NCBI GenBank assembly: GCA_937893145.1
Contig: CALBJW010000064.1
Location: 1 to 6,319 of the forward strand
DNA: 6,319 nucleotides
From: an uncultured Prevotellaceae bacterium
GTDB taxonomy: Bacteria > Bacteroidota > Bacteroidia > Bacteroidales > Bacteroidaceae
Direction of reading: 5' to 3'
The position numbers and the translations under genes are program-made. Every line of letters starts with the position of its first letter. The first letter of the stretch is position 1. Below are positions 1 through 6,298 of the stretch, piece by piece. The notes beneath the pieces were generated by a model. That model ran no database searches and was not told the DNA's origin. It worked only from the letters and a program-made list of their open reading frames with translations.

Positions 1-299
1 TCTCCTAATCCGTAACCAAAGAGGGGCTTTTTCAGCCAGAGGAGAAAAGCTCCGTTCCAGATAATGAACCGCACATAGGATGAAGTTCGTATGCGCAGGA
101 TGGGGTTTAAAAATTCGGCAGCCTTCTCATTGCGGAGCTGTGTCTTCTTGTCAATCTTCTTCTTTGCCGGTGCAGCCTTGCTCTTGGTGGTAGTGGTCTT
201 GGTGTTTGTACGCTTCTGTGCATACATGTCCGTCCACCCGCTACCCGCTGGCAGCAGTACAAGAGCGATAAGCAACATTATGTAACGTATTCCCTTCAT
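1..299 (-). CDS. Partial 5' end of a murein hydrolase activator (EnvC/M23-like) gene, apparently fused to an O-antigen ligase-like segment
   Basis: The frame opens at the ATG at 299, 13 nt after the stop of the DUF4292 gene, and stays open for 99 codons to the window edge. Residues 1-27 form a signal peptide (MKGIRY, hydrophobic 8-18, probable cleavage after MYA). Residues 28-51 are a Thr/Lys/Ala-rich linker, and 52-61 (KTQLRNEKAA) look like the start of the coiled coil of Bacteroidetes EnvC-type M23 peptidases, which normally follow DUF4292 in this operon. From about residue 62 the frame stops resembling that family. It has a hydrophobic stretch with R-x-IIW, then KPLFGYGLG at 91-99, as in the Wzy_C core of O-antigen ligases/polymerases. 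No peptidase domain is visible. The identity of the first 60 residues rests on context and composition; the ligase match rests on one motif. The whole may be a chimera rather than a true protein. Confidence 0.55.
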   Translation of the reverse strand, partial: MKGIRYIMLLIALVLLPAGSGWTDMYAQKRTNTKTTTTKSKAAPAKKKIDKKTQLRNEKAAEFLNPILRIRTSSYVRFIIWNGAFLLWLKKPLFGYGLG

Positions 300-312
300 G
301 ACGTACACCTAA

Positions 313-975
313 CTATTTTCCTGATAATGAATTGAAGAGTTGTTCAGCTGTCACCTTATTATATTTATTAGAGACAACATAATGAGCGTCCCATCCATCC
401 TTATGACCTACGTTGTCAAGCTTAAGAGTCAGAGTGACAGGCTGCTTAAGTGGAATCTTGTACGAGATATTATCATTGTTTGGCTTCTGCGACTCAGCCC
501 AGAAGAAAGCCTGAATATACTCATACGAGATGTCAGTCTTTGCAAGTGCTGAGATAGAGGCATAAGACTCCTGCACATACTGTCTGTTGATGCGATCCAC
601 AATGAGTACATTATCCTTAGAGAACTCCAAGCGTCCCACCTCAGCAATACCGAGAACAGGGTCAACGAGAGAAATCTGGATTACATCATTCCAACGCATC
701 TTGAGCTGACCAGTTGTTGAGATGTCCTTCGAACCCTGCTTCAACTGCACCTTCACCTTTGCTGTATAGTTAGCAAAAGATACGGAATCCACACCCATCA
801 GGAGTTTCTCTGTTGCCGAGAGTTTGCGGTCTGGAACCTTTGTTGATGGGATAACTGCTGTTGCTGGAACTGTGTTAGTAGGAGCAGTTACGTTGTCTGC
901 ATCCTTATTTGCCTTCTTTGAAGAGTGACAACTTGCGAGCATCACAAGTGCCAAGAGGTATAATAACTTTTTCAT
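313..975 (-). CDS. DUF4292 family lipoprotein
   Basis: This 220-residue protein starts with a lipoprotein signal, MKKLLYLLALVMLASC, in which Cys16 would be lipidated; it is then probably anchored in the cell envelope, exposed to the periplasm. A Thr/Pro/Ala-rich linker (about 28-50) leads to a beta-rich domain. Recognisable pieces are GSKDISTTGQLKMRWNDVI (81-99), an EVGRLEF segment (112-118), LIVDRINRQYV (124-134), AFFWAE (156-161) and a C-terminal VSNKYNKV (201-208). I recall DUF4292 as related to the LolA/LolB lipid-carrier fold, but its function is unknown. The ATG overlaps the TGA of the upstream TPR gene as ATGA, suggesting translational coupling. The protein seems short: members I remember run to about 260-290 residues, and the stretch between AFFW and the C-terminal strands looks missing. 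Family call is fairly sure; function is not. Confidence 0.8.
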   Translation of the reverse strand: MKKLLYLLALVMLASCHSSKKANKDADNVTAPTNTVPATAVIPSTKVPDRKLSATEKLLMGVDSVSFANYTAKVKVQLKQGSKDISTTGQLKMRWNDVIQISLVDPVLGIAEVGRLEFSKDNVLIVDRINRQYVQESYASISALAKTDISYEYIQAFFWAESQKPNNDNISYKIPLKQPVTLTLKLDNVGHKDGWDAHYVVSNKYNKVTAEQLFNSLSGK

Positions 976-2615
976 TTCTTCTTTACTTTTTCGTTTATTT
1001 GTTCAAGATGCGAACGAATGCCATCGTTGTCATCATCATTTATTTCGTCACCAAACATTTCTACTGCCTTATCCATCACCTCCTTCGCCTCTGCATAACG
1101 CTTCTGCATATACAGAATCCACGCGAGGGTGTCGAGGTAAGTAGGATTGTCGGCATCCAATTCGAGCGAGCGGCGCGACATCATCTCTGCTCGCTTCAGG
1201 TCCTTCTTCTCCAAACAGAGATAGTACGCATAGTTGTTGAGTACGAGTGCATCATCAGGACGATAGATAAGGCACGAGTCGTATGCTTCAAAACACTTAT
1301 CCGTCTGTCCTGCCTTATGGTACAGGTCGCCCAACAACGTGTACATATTTGTTGTGACGGTTATGTTTTCCGACTCTTTACCACGAATCTTCTCAAGTCC
1401 CTTACGGTATGTCTCAATACCAAGCGAGATACTATCCGTCTGGTAGTAAGCAAGACCAAGATAATAGTAGAAGACCACATCATCAATAGAATAATCTACT
1501 GCTGGCTTGCATACATGGATGATTGCCATCGTGTCCTCTTCCTCTACAGCACACAAAAGGAGTTGATTGCGTGCCACCTCATTTTCGGGGTCAATCTCGA
1601 GCATCTTGTGCAACACAGGCTTTAGATTCTCTGATGGCATCCTTCGTGTCACCATGTATCGAGCATAGAGTTCGTACAACTGAGCATCCTTCTGTGGCAA
1701 GGCGAGAGCCTGGTCGAAGAGGCGAATGATACGAGTTGAGTCTCCGTTGTTCTGCAGATTAGAATATGTCAAACTACCAAGGAGCTTCATACGTGTGTCA
1801 TCATCAATCTTTGGATGAGTGACAAGTTTGGCAAGTTGCATTTCGTACAACGAATCGTTTTCGCTATGCTCATAATACCTCAACATGGAAACTGCAAGAG
1901 CAAAATTGTCGGGTTCCTTTTCCTCCACACTCTTGTATATCTTCATTGCCTCCGACTTCTTGCCTTGGTCGAGATAGAGGTCACCAATCAAAACCTGATA
2001 GCGCAAGTCGTTAGGATACTCCTCTGCCAAAGCCTGCATCTCGCGGATAGCAGACTTCTCGTCCTTCATCTCAGCATAGATGCGTGCCTTCTCAAGCGAG
2101 AGCTGTTCGCTCTTTCCCTCCTTCAGCTCTATCTTCTCCATAATCTTTAGCACTTTGGCATAGTCGGAGTTTGAGGTGTAAAGGTCGAGAAGCATCATCA
2201 GCACCTCCTCCTTGTCAGGAAACTGCACTGCCATCTTCTCAAGGAGAGTTTGAGCTTCGTCCACACGCTTATTGTTGAAGTACAACTTCACGAGGTGGTC
2301 CTTGTACCAGTAGTTGTCGTGGTCCAGTTCTACAGCCTTCTCCATCTGAGATATTGCCAACGAGTCGCGACGCAAGAAATGGTTGATGTCTGCCACATTA
2401 TACAATGAAGCAGCCGAGTTTGGGTTCAACTTCAGACAGAAGTTGAGCAAGTCGAATGCCGCATCATAGTTCTCGGCATGCATCTGTCGCTGCGCCTCAT
2501 GGAAGAAGTAGGTGAAGACATCATTATCGTCTCCATCACCTCCTCGTGTGGGGTTGGTCGCATTGGCAGTTACACCACCTATCAACAAAACAATATATAA
2601 TAGTATTCTTCGCAT
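972..2615 (-). CDS. Secreted tetratricopeptide (TPR) repeat protein
   Basis: This 547-residue protein has a signal peptide (MRRILLYIVLLIGGV, probable cleavage after ANA at 17-19) and a Gly/Asp-rich spacer at 24-32. Almost all of the rest is helical repeats. Clear TPR-like units lie near 34-67, 68-101, 103-135, 170-203, 204-237, 423-456, 457-490 and 491-524. They show the usual small/aromatic pattern and end in NP/DN/DD turns (LNPN, EPDN, RPDD, DADN). The middle (about 245-380) is more divergent. There is no catalytic motif, so it is probably a periplasmic scaffold for protein contacts. It lies 7 nt after dut and overlaps the lipoprotein gene by 4 nt. The C-terminus, an acidic GDEINDDDND patch then a Lys-rich tail, lacks the last GD-x-Y...A-x-x-YW repeat I remember in Bacteroides relatives. 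The TPR call is firm; its partner and role are unknown. Confidence 0.88.
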   Translation of the reverse strand: MRRILLYIVLLIGGVTANATNPTRGGDGDDNDVFTYFFHEAQRQMHAENYDAAFDLLNFCLKLNPNSAASLYNVADINHFLRRDSLAISQMEKAVELDHDNYWYKDHLVKLYFNNKRVDEAQTLLEKMAVQFPDKEEVLMMLLDLYTSNSDYAKVLKIMEKIELKEGKSEQLSLEKARIYAEMKDEKSAIREMQALAEEYPNDLRYQVLIGDLYLDQGKKSEAMKIYKSVEEKEPDNFALAVSMLRYYEHSENDSLYEMQLAKLVTHPKIDDDTRMKLLGSLTYSNLQNNGDSTRIIRLFDQALALPQKDAQLYELYARYMVTRRMPSENLKPVLHKMLEIDPENEVARNQLLLCAVEEEDTMAIIHVCKPAVDYSIDDVVFYYYLGLAYYQTDSISLGIETYRKGLEKIRGKESENITVTTNMYTLLGDLYHKAGQTDKCFEAYDSCLIYRPDDALVLNNYAYYLCLEKKDLKRAEMMSRRSLELDADNPTYLDTLAWILYMQKRYAEAKEVMDKAVEMFGDEINDDDNDGIRSHLEQINEKVKKK

Positions 2616-2622
2616 CTTATAT

Positions 2623-3057
2623 TTACTTCACACCACTATGTCCAAAACCACCAGCACCTCTTTCTGTCTCATCGAGCGTATCTACCTCTACAAGTTCTGG
2701 CTGCTCATGCTTGGCAATAACCATCTGAGCTATGCGTTCTCCATCCTCAACAACAAAAGGTTCGTTGCTCAGGTTCACAAGAATAACGCACACCTCACCT
2801 CTGTAGTCGGCATCAACAGTTCCTGGAGAATTGAGCACAGTGATACCTTTCTTAATTGCAAGTCCAGAGCGTGGACGCACCTGTGCCTCATAACCAGCTG
2901 GGAGTGCCATATAGAGACCTGTTGGTATAAGCTTGCGCTCCAATGGAGCAAGTGTTACCGGTTCTTCGAGATTAGCACGCAAGTCCATACCGGCACTCTG
3001 TGGAGTGGCATATTGTGGAAGTGGATGATGCGATTTGTTTATTATCTTAACAATCAT
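2623..3057 (-). CDS. dut: dUTP diphosphatase (trimeric dUTPase)
   Basis: This 144-residue enzyme hydrolyses dUTP to dUMP and pyrophosphate, keeping uracil out of DNA and supplying dUMP for thymidylate synthesis; family members are cytosolic homotrimers with Mg2+. All five motifs are present in order: SAGMDLRA (21-28), PRSGLA (62-67), GTVDADYRGE (79-88, with likely catalytic Asp82 and sugar-stacking Tyr85), GERIAQMVI (106-114) and RGAGGFGHSG (133-142, Phe138 closing over the uracil site). Length matches the family (about 145-150). I chose the ATG at 3057 because MIVKIINKSHHPLPQYAT aligns with the usual N-terminus; the frame stays open 26 codons further upstream, but that Cys-rich extension runs over the promoter box. 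A weak AAGAGAA lies upstream of this ATG. It is the first gene of a leftward operon and divergent from dgt. Confidence 0.96.
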   Translation of the reverse strand: MIVKIINKSHHPLPQYATPQSAGMDLRANLEEPVTLAPLERKLIPTGLYMALPAGYEAQVRPRSGLAIKKGITVLNSPGTVDADYRGEVCVILVNLSNEPFVVEDGERIAQMVIAKHEQPELVEVDTLDETERGAGGFGHSGVK

Positions 3058-3094
3058 AAGTTGTTCTCTTGTTGAATGAAACATAAAATTTGTG

Positions 3095-3102
3095 CAAAGA
3101 TA
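3095..3102 (-). promoter_or_regulatory. Probable -7 box of the dut operon promoter
   Basis: On the minus strand this reads TATCTTTG, a full match to the Bacteroidetes -7 consensus TAnnTTTG. It lies 37 nt upstream of the dut ATG, giving a leader of about 30 nt. I see no good TTTG -33 box at the expected distance (about 3123-3126), so the call rests on the -7 box and position. The same octamer precedes the ATPase gene near 5993. Confidence 0.6.
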
Positions 3103-3160
3103 ACAAAAACCTACGACTTCGCACATTTTGCACATGATTTTAATAGTATTTTACAACACA

Positions 3161-3194
3161 TTTAGATAAATATACATTATTTTTCATACCTTTG
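3161..3194 (+). promoter_or_regulatory. Probable dgt promoter, with its -7 box almost touching the start codon
   Basis: TACCTTTG at 3187-3194 matches the Bacteroidetes -7 consensus TAnnTTTG. A weak -33 candidate, TTTA at 3161-3164, lies 22 nt upstream. Only four bases (CCGT) separate the -7 box from the dgt ATG at 3199, so transcription would begin at or within a few bases of the start codon. There is no Shine-Dalgarno sequence. The region between is AT-rich. Confidence 0.6.
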
Positions 3195-3198
3195 CCGT

Positions 3199-4515
3199 AT
3201 GAACTGGCAACAACTTATCTCCAACAAACGCCTCGGACAGGAAGAGGCGCATAAACAAAAGAGCGACGACCGTACTGAGTTTCGCCGTGACTATGACCGT
3301 CTTATCTTCTCTGCGCCATTCCGCAGATTGCAGAACAAGACCCAGGTGTTTCCACTTCCGGGAAGCGTATTCGTTCACAACCGCCTCACCCATTCGCTTG
3401 AGGTGGCAAGTGTGGGGCGTAGCTTAGGCGACGATGTGGCTCGCGAACTCATCAAGCGCCATCCCGAACTGGCAGACACTCACATCACCGAGATTGGTAG
3501 CATCGTTAGTGCCGCTTGTCTTGCTCACGACATGGGCAACCCTCCTTTTGGTCATTCGGGCGAAAAGGCTATTGCCACATATTTCAGCGAAGGTCCAGGC
3601 ATAAAGTATAAGGACATGGTGACTCCAGAGCAGTGGGCAGACATCACTCACTTTGATGGTAATGCCAATGCTTTCCGTCTGCTCACCCACCAGTTCAAGG
3701 GGCGTCGCAAAGGCGGTTTCGTACTCACCTACTCCACCCTTGCAAGTATAGTGAAATATCCTTTCCCTGCCATCAAAGCAAAGAAACAGAAGTTTGGATA
3801 TTTCCAGCAGGAGAAAGGCATTTATGAAAAGATTGCCAATGAGTTAGGAATAAGTCCATTGACAGATGCTGGTGGTGTTCGCCACCCACTTGTATATCTT
3901 GTGGAGGCAGCCGATGACATCTGCTACGAGATTATGGACCTTGAGGACGCACACAAGTTGAAGTTGCTCAGTTTTGAGGACACTCGCGACCTTATGCTCG
4001 GTTTTGTTCCTAAGGAAAACCACCAGCGCATCCACGAACACAGCAAGGATGTGACAGACAAGAACGAACTCATCGTGTATTACCGTTCTTGTGCCATCGG
4101 AGCCCTTGAGCACGAATGTGTGCGTGTATTCGTCGAGAATGAGGATGCTATCCTTGCTGGCACTTTTGAGGGAAGCCTTATCAAGCACACCAGTCCTCTC
4201 ATCCATGATGCATACGAGAGGTGTGTAAGTGTAGCCGTCAACAAGATATACAATAGCCGCGATGTCATCGACACCGAACTCGCCGGTTACAAGATTATCT
4301 CCACCCTCATCGAACTCTTCACCGATGCCGTAATGAACCCCGACAAGGCATACTCCAAGCTCCTCTTAGGTCGCATATCCTCCCAGTACGAAGTAGATGC
4401 CGAAGGTGTCTATCCTCGCATCATGGCAGTCCTCGACTACCTCTCCGGCATGACCGATGTCTTTGCCCTCGACCTCTTCCGCAAGATAAATGGCGAGAGT
4501 CTGCCGATAGTGTAG
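3199..4515 (+). CDS. dgt: Deoxyguanosinetriphosphate triphosphohydrolase (dGTPase, HD superfamily)
   Basis: This 438-residue enzyme belongs to the HD-domain dNTP triphosphohydrolases, which cleave dGTP (some members other dNTPs) to the deoxynucleoside and triphosphate and so help set the dNTP pool. The N-terminus has the family block DRTEFRRDYDRLIFSAPFRR (24-43), then QNKTQVFPLP. Metal-site residues are His65 in NRLTHSLEV, His110-Asp111 in CLAHDMGNPPFGHSGE, and the Asp239/Asp240 pair in VEAADDICYE. FDGNANAFR (152-160) corresponds to the FEGNAQ-type segment near the active site. Length is normal and no key residue is missing. MNWQQL is the usual start in Bacteroidetes members as I recall them, which supports the ATG at 3199 despite the very short upstream region. 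It is divergent from dut; the pair links two nucleotide-pool enzymes. Substrate preference cannot be read from sequence alone. Confidence 0.95.
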   Translation: MNWQQLISNKRLGQEEAHKQKSDDRTEFRRDYDRLIFSAPFRRLQNKTQVFPLPGSVFVHNRLTHSLEVASVGRSLGDDVARELIKRHPELADTHITEIGSIVSAACLAHDMGNPPFGHSGEKAIATYFSEGPGIKYKDMVTPEQWADITHFDGNANAFRLLTHQFKGRRKGGFVLTYSTLASIVKYPFPAIKAKKQKFGYFQQEKGIYEKIANELGISPLTDAGGVRHPLVYLVEAADDICYEIMDLEDAHKLKLLSFEDTRDLMLGFVPKENHQRIHEHSKDVTDKNELIVYYRSCAIGALEHECVRVFVENEDAILAGTFEGSLIKHTSPLIHDAYERCVSVAVNKIYNSRDVIDTELAGYKIISTLIELFTDAVMNPDKAYSKLLLGRISSQYEVDAEGVYPRIMAVLDYLSGMTDVFALDLFRKINGESLPIV

Positions 4516-4557
4516 ATAGGACTATATTAAGTAATGTGTTTAAAAAACAACAACACC
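4516..4557. other. Short convergent intergenic gap between dgt and the ATPase gene
   Basis: These 42 AT-rich bases separate two converging stop codons. The only possible hairpin is a 5-bp GTGTT/AACAC pairing around an A-rich loop (about 4537-4555), too weak to call a terminator. If transcription ends here it may use a weak bidirectional signal or run into the opposing gene. Confidence 0.4.
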
Positions 4558-5895
4558 TCATTCCTTGCTTCTCAGATAACGCTTAAGTAGGAACGCACAG
4601 TAATATGGAAGAGTGAGAATCTTGTTTGCAAAACCCACATTGCCAGCCGTTAGTTTTACTCCCCATGAGATATCACTGTATTTATCGCTCTCTATCAAGG
4701 TACGCAAAGATTGCGACTGCCCTTTGCGTGCTTTGACCTCTATGGGTACAAGACTACTGCGTGTACGCATAAAGAAATCCTCCTCAAGAGATGAGTCTTG
4801 ACGCTTGTAGTAGAACAACTCTGCTCCCGACTTGTTGAGAGCTTCTGCAACAATGTTCTCATACAATGCACCTTTATAAGTACCAAGATTTTGGTTAGCT
4901 CTCAGATCATCTTGTGCCTCTTCATCAAGTTGGGCTACAAGAAGACCAGTATCGGCATAATAAAGTTTGTATTTTGAATCGTCATAATTGCCCTTGAGCG
5001 GCAGTTCCGGGAAATTTAAACAATAGCATATATTCACAATACCAGCATCATGAAGCCATTCTATACATCCCCAATAATCTTTGCTCTTTGCCCCTGAAGC
5101 AACTTTCGAAATCTGGAACTTCTTATTGTCTTGTGCCAATTGTACAGGTATACGATTAAACACATTAATAATGCGAGTCTGCTCTATACCATGAGCATAC
5201 TTGCGTACATCTTCCTTATAATCGAGCACAAGTTGCTGCTGCATTTCGAGCACACCTTCAAATGTGCCTCGTTCCACATAACGCGACACAATCTCTGGCA
5301 TACCGCCTGTTATGCAGTAGTCGCGGAAAAGCGACATAAACAACTCGTGTTCAAGCATTGAGAAGGGTGTACACTCTACAATATGCTGATACATTTCGCT
5401 GACAGTATCGTTTCCATATCCCTTAGCCCACAAAAATTCCTCAAAATCCATAGAGTGCATATCGTAATCCACTTTGTAACCTACACTATTATGCTCTATT
5501 TGATGGTAGTGTATGCCGAGCAGAGAGCCCGAGCAGATGACATCATAACGCCCGTCAATGCGAAAGAATTTAAGGGAAGTAGCTATATCCGGAAACTCTT
5601 GCAACTCATCAAAGAATATAAGCGTCTGCCCTTCCTCAAAACGAATTTTGGGATTAAGTTTTGTGATATTCTTCACAATTGCATCAGTAGTATATCCATC
5701 TTGCACTATAGCCTTATATTTTGGTTCTTCTGCAAAATTGATTTTCACCACATTAGAATAGTGCTTCTCTGCAAAGTTTATTACGGCCTCCGTCTTGCCA
5801 ATCTGACGAGCGCCTTTTATTATGATTGGTTTTCTTTCATTATCCTTCTTCCAATCAGCAAGATATGTATCTATTTTTCTCCTTAAATAATGCAT
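4558..5895 (-). CDS. AAA-type ATPase with C-terminal DUF4143 / PD-(D/E)XK-like domain
   Basis: This 445-residue protein has an N-terminal P-loop ATPase domain (AAA_14-like): Walker A GARQIGKT (28-35), Walker B LIFFDELQE (92-100, with Asp96-Glu97) and a sensor-like CSGSLLG (121-127). A middle region with DYCITGGMPEIV (192-203) is typical of the DUF4143 group. The C-terminus has a nuclease-like pattern: Glu346 in ALYENIV, YYKR (362-365), Asp373 in EEDFF, and IEVKA (385-389), matching the E...D...ExK spacing of PD-(D/E)XK folds. Length is normal and no frameshift is seen. The ATG at 5895 gives the common MxYLxRKID start, with AGGA four bases upstream. Members occur in several copies in many Bacteroidales genomes and are often considered accessory; the biological role is unknown. 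It stands alone, convergent with dgt, behind an unusual repeat-bearing leader. Confidence 0.9.
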   Translation of the reverse strand: MHYLRRKIDTYLADWKKDNERKPIIIKGARQIGKTEAVINFAEKHYSNVVKINFAEEPKYKAIVQDGYTTDAIVKNITKLNPKIRFEEGQTLIFFDELQEFPDIATSLKFFRIDGRYDVICSGSLLGIHYHQIEHNSVGYKVDYDMHSMDFEEFLWAKGYGNDTVSEMYQHIVECTPFSMLEHELFMSLFRDYCITGGMPEIVSRYVERGTFEGVLEMQQQLVLDYKEDVRKYAHGIEQTRIINVFNRIPVQLAQDNKKFQISKVASGAKSKDYWGCIEWLHDAGIVNICYCLNFPELPLKGNYDDSKYKLYYADTGLLVAQLDEEAQDDLRANQNLGTYKGALYENIVAEALNKSGAELFYYKRQDSSLEEDFFMRTRSSLVPIEVKARKGQSQSLRTLIESDKYSDISWGVKLTAGNVGFANKILTLPYYCAFLLKRYLRSKE

Positions 5896-5983
5896 GTATT
5901 CCTAAAATTAGAGCCATTTCTATTAAACATACTCCTAAAATTAGAGCCATTTCTACCAAATACACTCCTAAAATTAGAGCCAT
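5855..5983 (-). CDS. Possible 42-residue upstream ORF (repeat-encoded leader peptide)
   Basis: An ATG at 5983 opens a 42-codon frame that runs through the three 33-bp repeats and ends inside the ATPase gene, overlapping its first 41 nt in a different frame. The peptide is periodic and hydrophobic: MALILGVYLVE, MALILGVCLIE, MALILGI, then a basic tail ending KEKNRYISC. Each repeat supplies a new in-frame ATG. The first ATG lies only nine bases after the predicted -7 box, so it could be read from a nearly leaderless transcript. Because 33 is a multiple of three, an open frame through tandem repeats is partly automatic, and translation is unproven. No function is recognised. Confidence 0.3.
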   Translation of the reverse strand: MALILGVYLVEMALILGVCLIEMALILGIHALFKEKNRYISC

Positions 5984-5985
5984 TT
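5900..5985. repeat. Three tandem direct repeats, 33-bp period, in the ATPase leader
   Basis: The plus-strand core TCCTAAAATTAGAGCCATTT occurs exactly at 5900-5919, 5933-5952 and 5966-5985. Copies one and two share three further bases (CTA), then differ (TTAAACATAC versus CCAAATACAC). Copy three diverges right after the core. The core contains a dyad, CTAA-AA-TTAG; in copies two and three it extends to CTC(C)TAA-AA-TTA-GAG. Spacers of 10-13 bp are too short and too alike for CRISPR. On the coding strand each core ends with AGGA, and copy one's AGGA sits four bases before the ATPase ATG, so the repeat supplies its ribosome binding site. The array could be protein-binding sites, an RNA leader, or a leader-peptide code. 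Confidence 0.95.
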
Positions 5986-5992
5986 TCGATTG

Positions 5993-6024
5993 CAAAGATA
6001 AAAAATATAAAGTTTCACACCAAA
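5993..6024 (-). promoter_or_regulatory. Promoter of the ATPase gene
   Basis: On the minus strand TTTG (6024-6021) is followed after exactly 20 bp by TATCTTTG (6000-5993). This is very close to the Bacteroidetes consensus TTTG-N19/20-TAnnTTTG and is the best promoter in the window. The transcript would start near 5985-5990 and carry a leader of roughly 90 nt containing the repeats before the ATPase ATG at 5895. Confidence 0.75.
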
Positions 6025-6248
6025 TATTTATTAAAAAATTGCCTCTTTTTATACGAAAAGGATTAGTTCTCCCCAAAAATATCAATGTCAAGAGTGAAAG
6101 TATGATTGTAATTTATACATTGTTCTACTGGAAGTATTAAGTCCATCTTTAAGCCATGCAAACAGGGAAAAAAAAGATTTTTCTCTCTCAACATCCCACC
6201 ATTCTACCAAACACCCCTCAAACCCTTTGTACATAAGGGATAAAAGAA

Positions 6249-6275
6249 GGTAGAATGTTTGGGTAACATTCTACC
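6249..6275. repeat. Perfect 11-bp inverted repeat with 5-nt loop
   Basis: GGTAGAATGTT (6249-6259) and AACATTCTACC (6265-6275) are exact reverse complements around TGGGT. The structure could form a stable hairpin in RNA or act as a palindromic protein-binding site in DNA. It is not followed by a T-run on either strand, so a simple intrinsic terminator is unlikely. Its right arm contains the first of three regularly spaced TCTACC words. Confidence 0.85.
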
Positions 6276-6298
6276 AACTATCTACCAGCACTCTACCA
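6270..6298 (+). repeat. TCTACCA heptamer array at 11-bp spacing (iteron-like)
   Basis: TCTACCA starts at 6270, 6281 and 6292, exactly 11 bp apart, about one helical turn, so proteins bound to the sites would lie on the same face of the DNA. A fourth copy is at 6203-6209 within ATTCTACCAA, a 10-mer identical to 6268-6277, and a fifth is in the ATPase leader at 5952-5958. A reverse-orientation GGTAGA is at 6249-6254. The array resembles operator or iteron sites, but the binding protein and the gene controlled are not visible here. Confidence 0.7.

Noticed and set aside
909..1625. Long plus-strand frame opposite the TPR gene
   Set aside because: It is antisense to a well-supported coding region, has no family features and an odd Cys/His/Ile-rich composition; it is a shadow of the opposite frame.
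3058..3135. 26-codon N-terminal extension of dut
   Set aside because: The frame is open, but the added Cys-rich sequence is not part of the dUTPase family and covers the probable -7 box; the internal ATG at 3057 gives the standard length.
5383..5886. Plus-strand frame opposite the ATPase gene
   Set aside because: It is antisense to clear Walker motifs and shows no recognisable domain.
5900..5985. CRISPR array
   Set aside because: Spacers are only 10-13 bp and similar to each other, with three copies and no cas genes in view.
5826..6140. Plus-strand 104-codon frame through the repeats
   Set aside because: It owes its periodic TPKIRAIS sequence to the 33-bp repeats, begins inside the ATPase gene and has no promoter or family match; the minus-strand small frame fits the promoter better.
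6160..6190. A-run/T-run hairpin as a terminator
   Set aside because: Pairing is almost only A-T with no GC stem, and no coding gene ends next to it.
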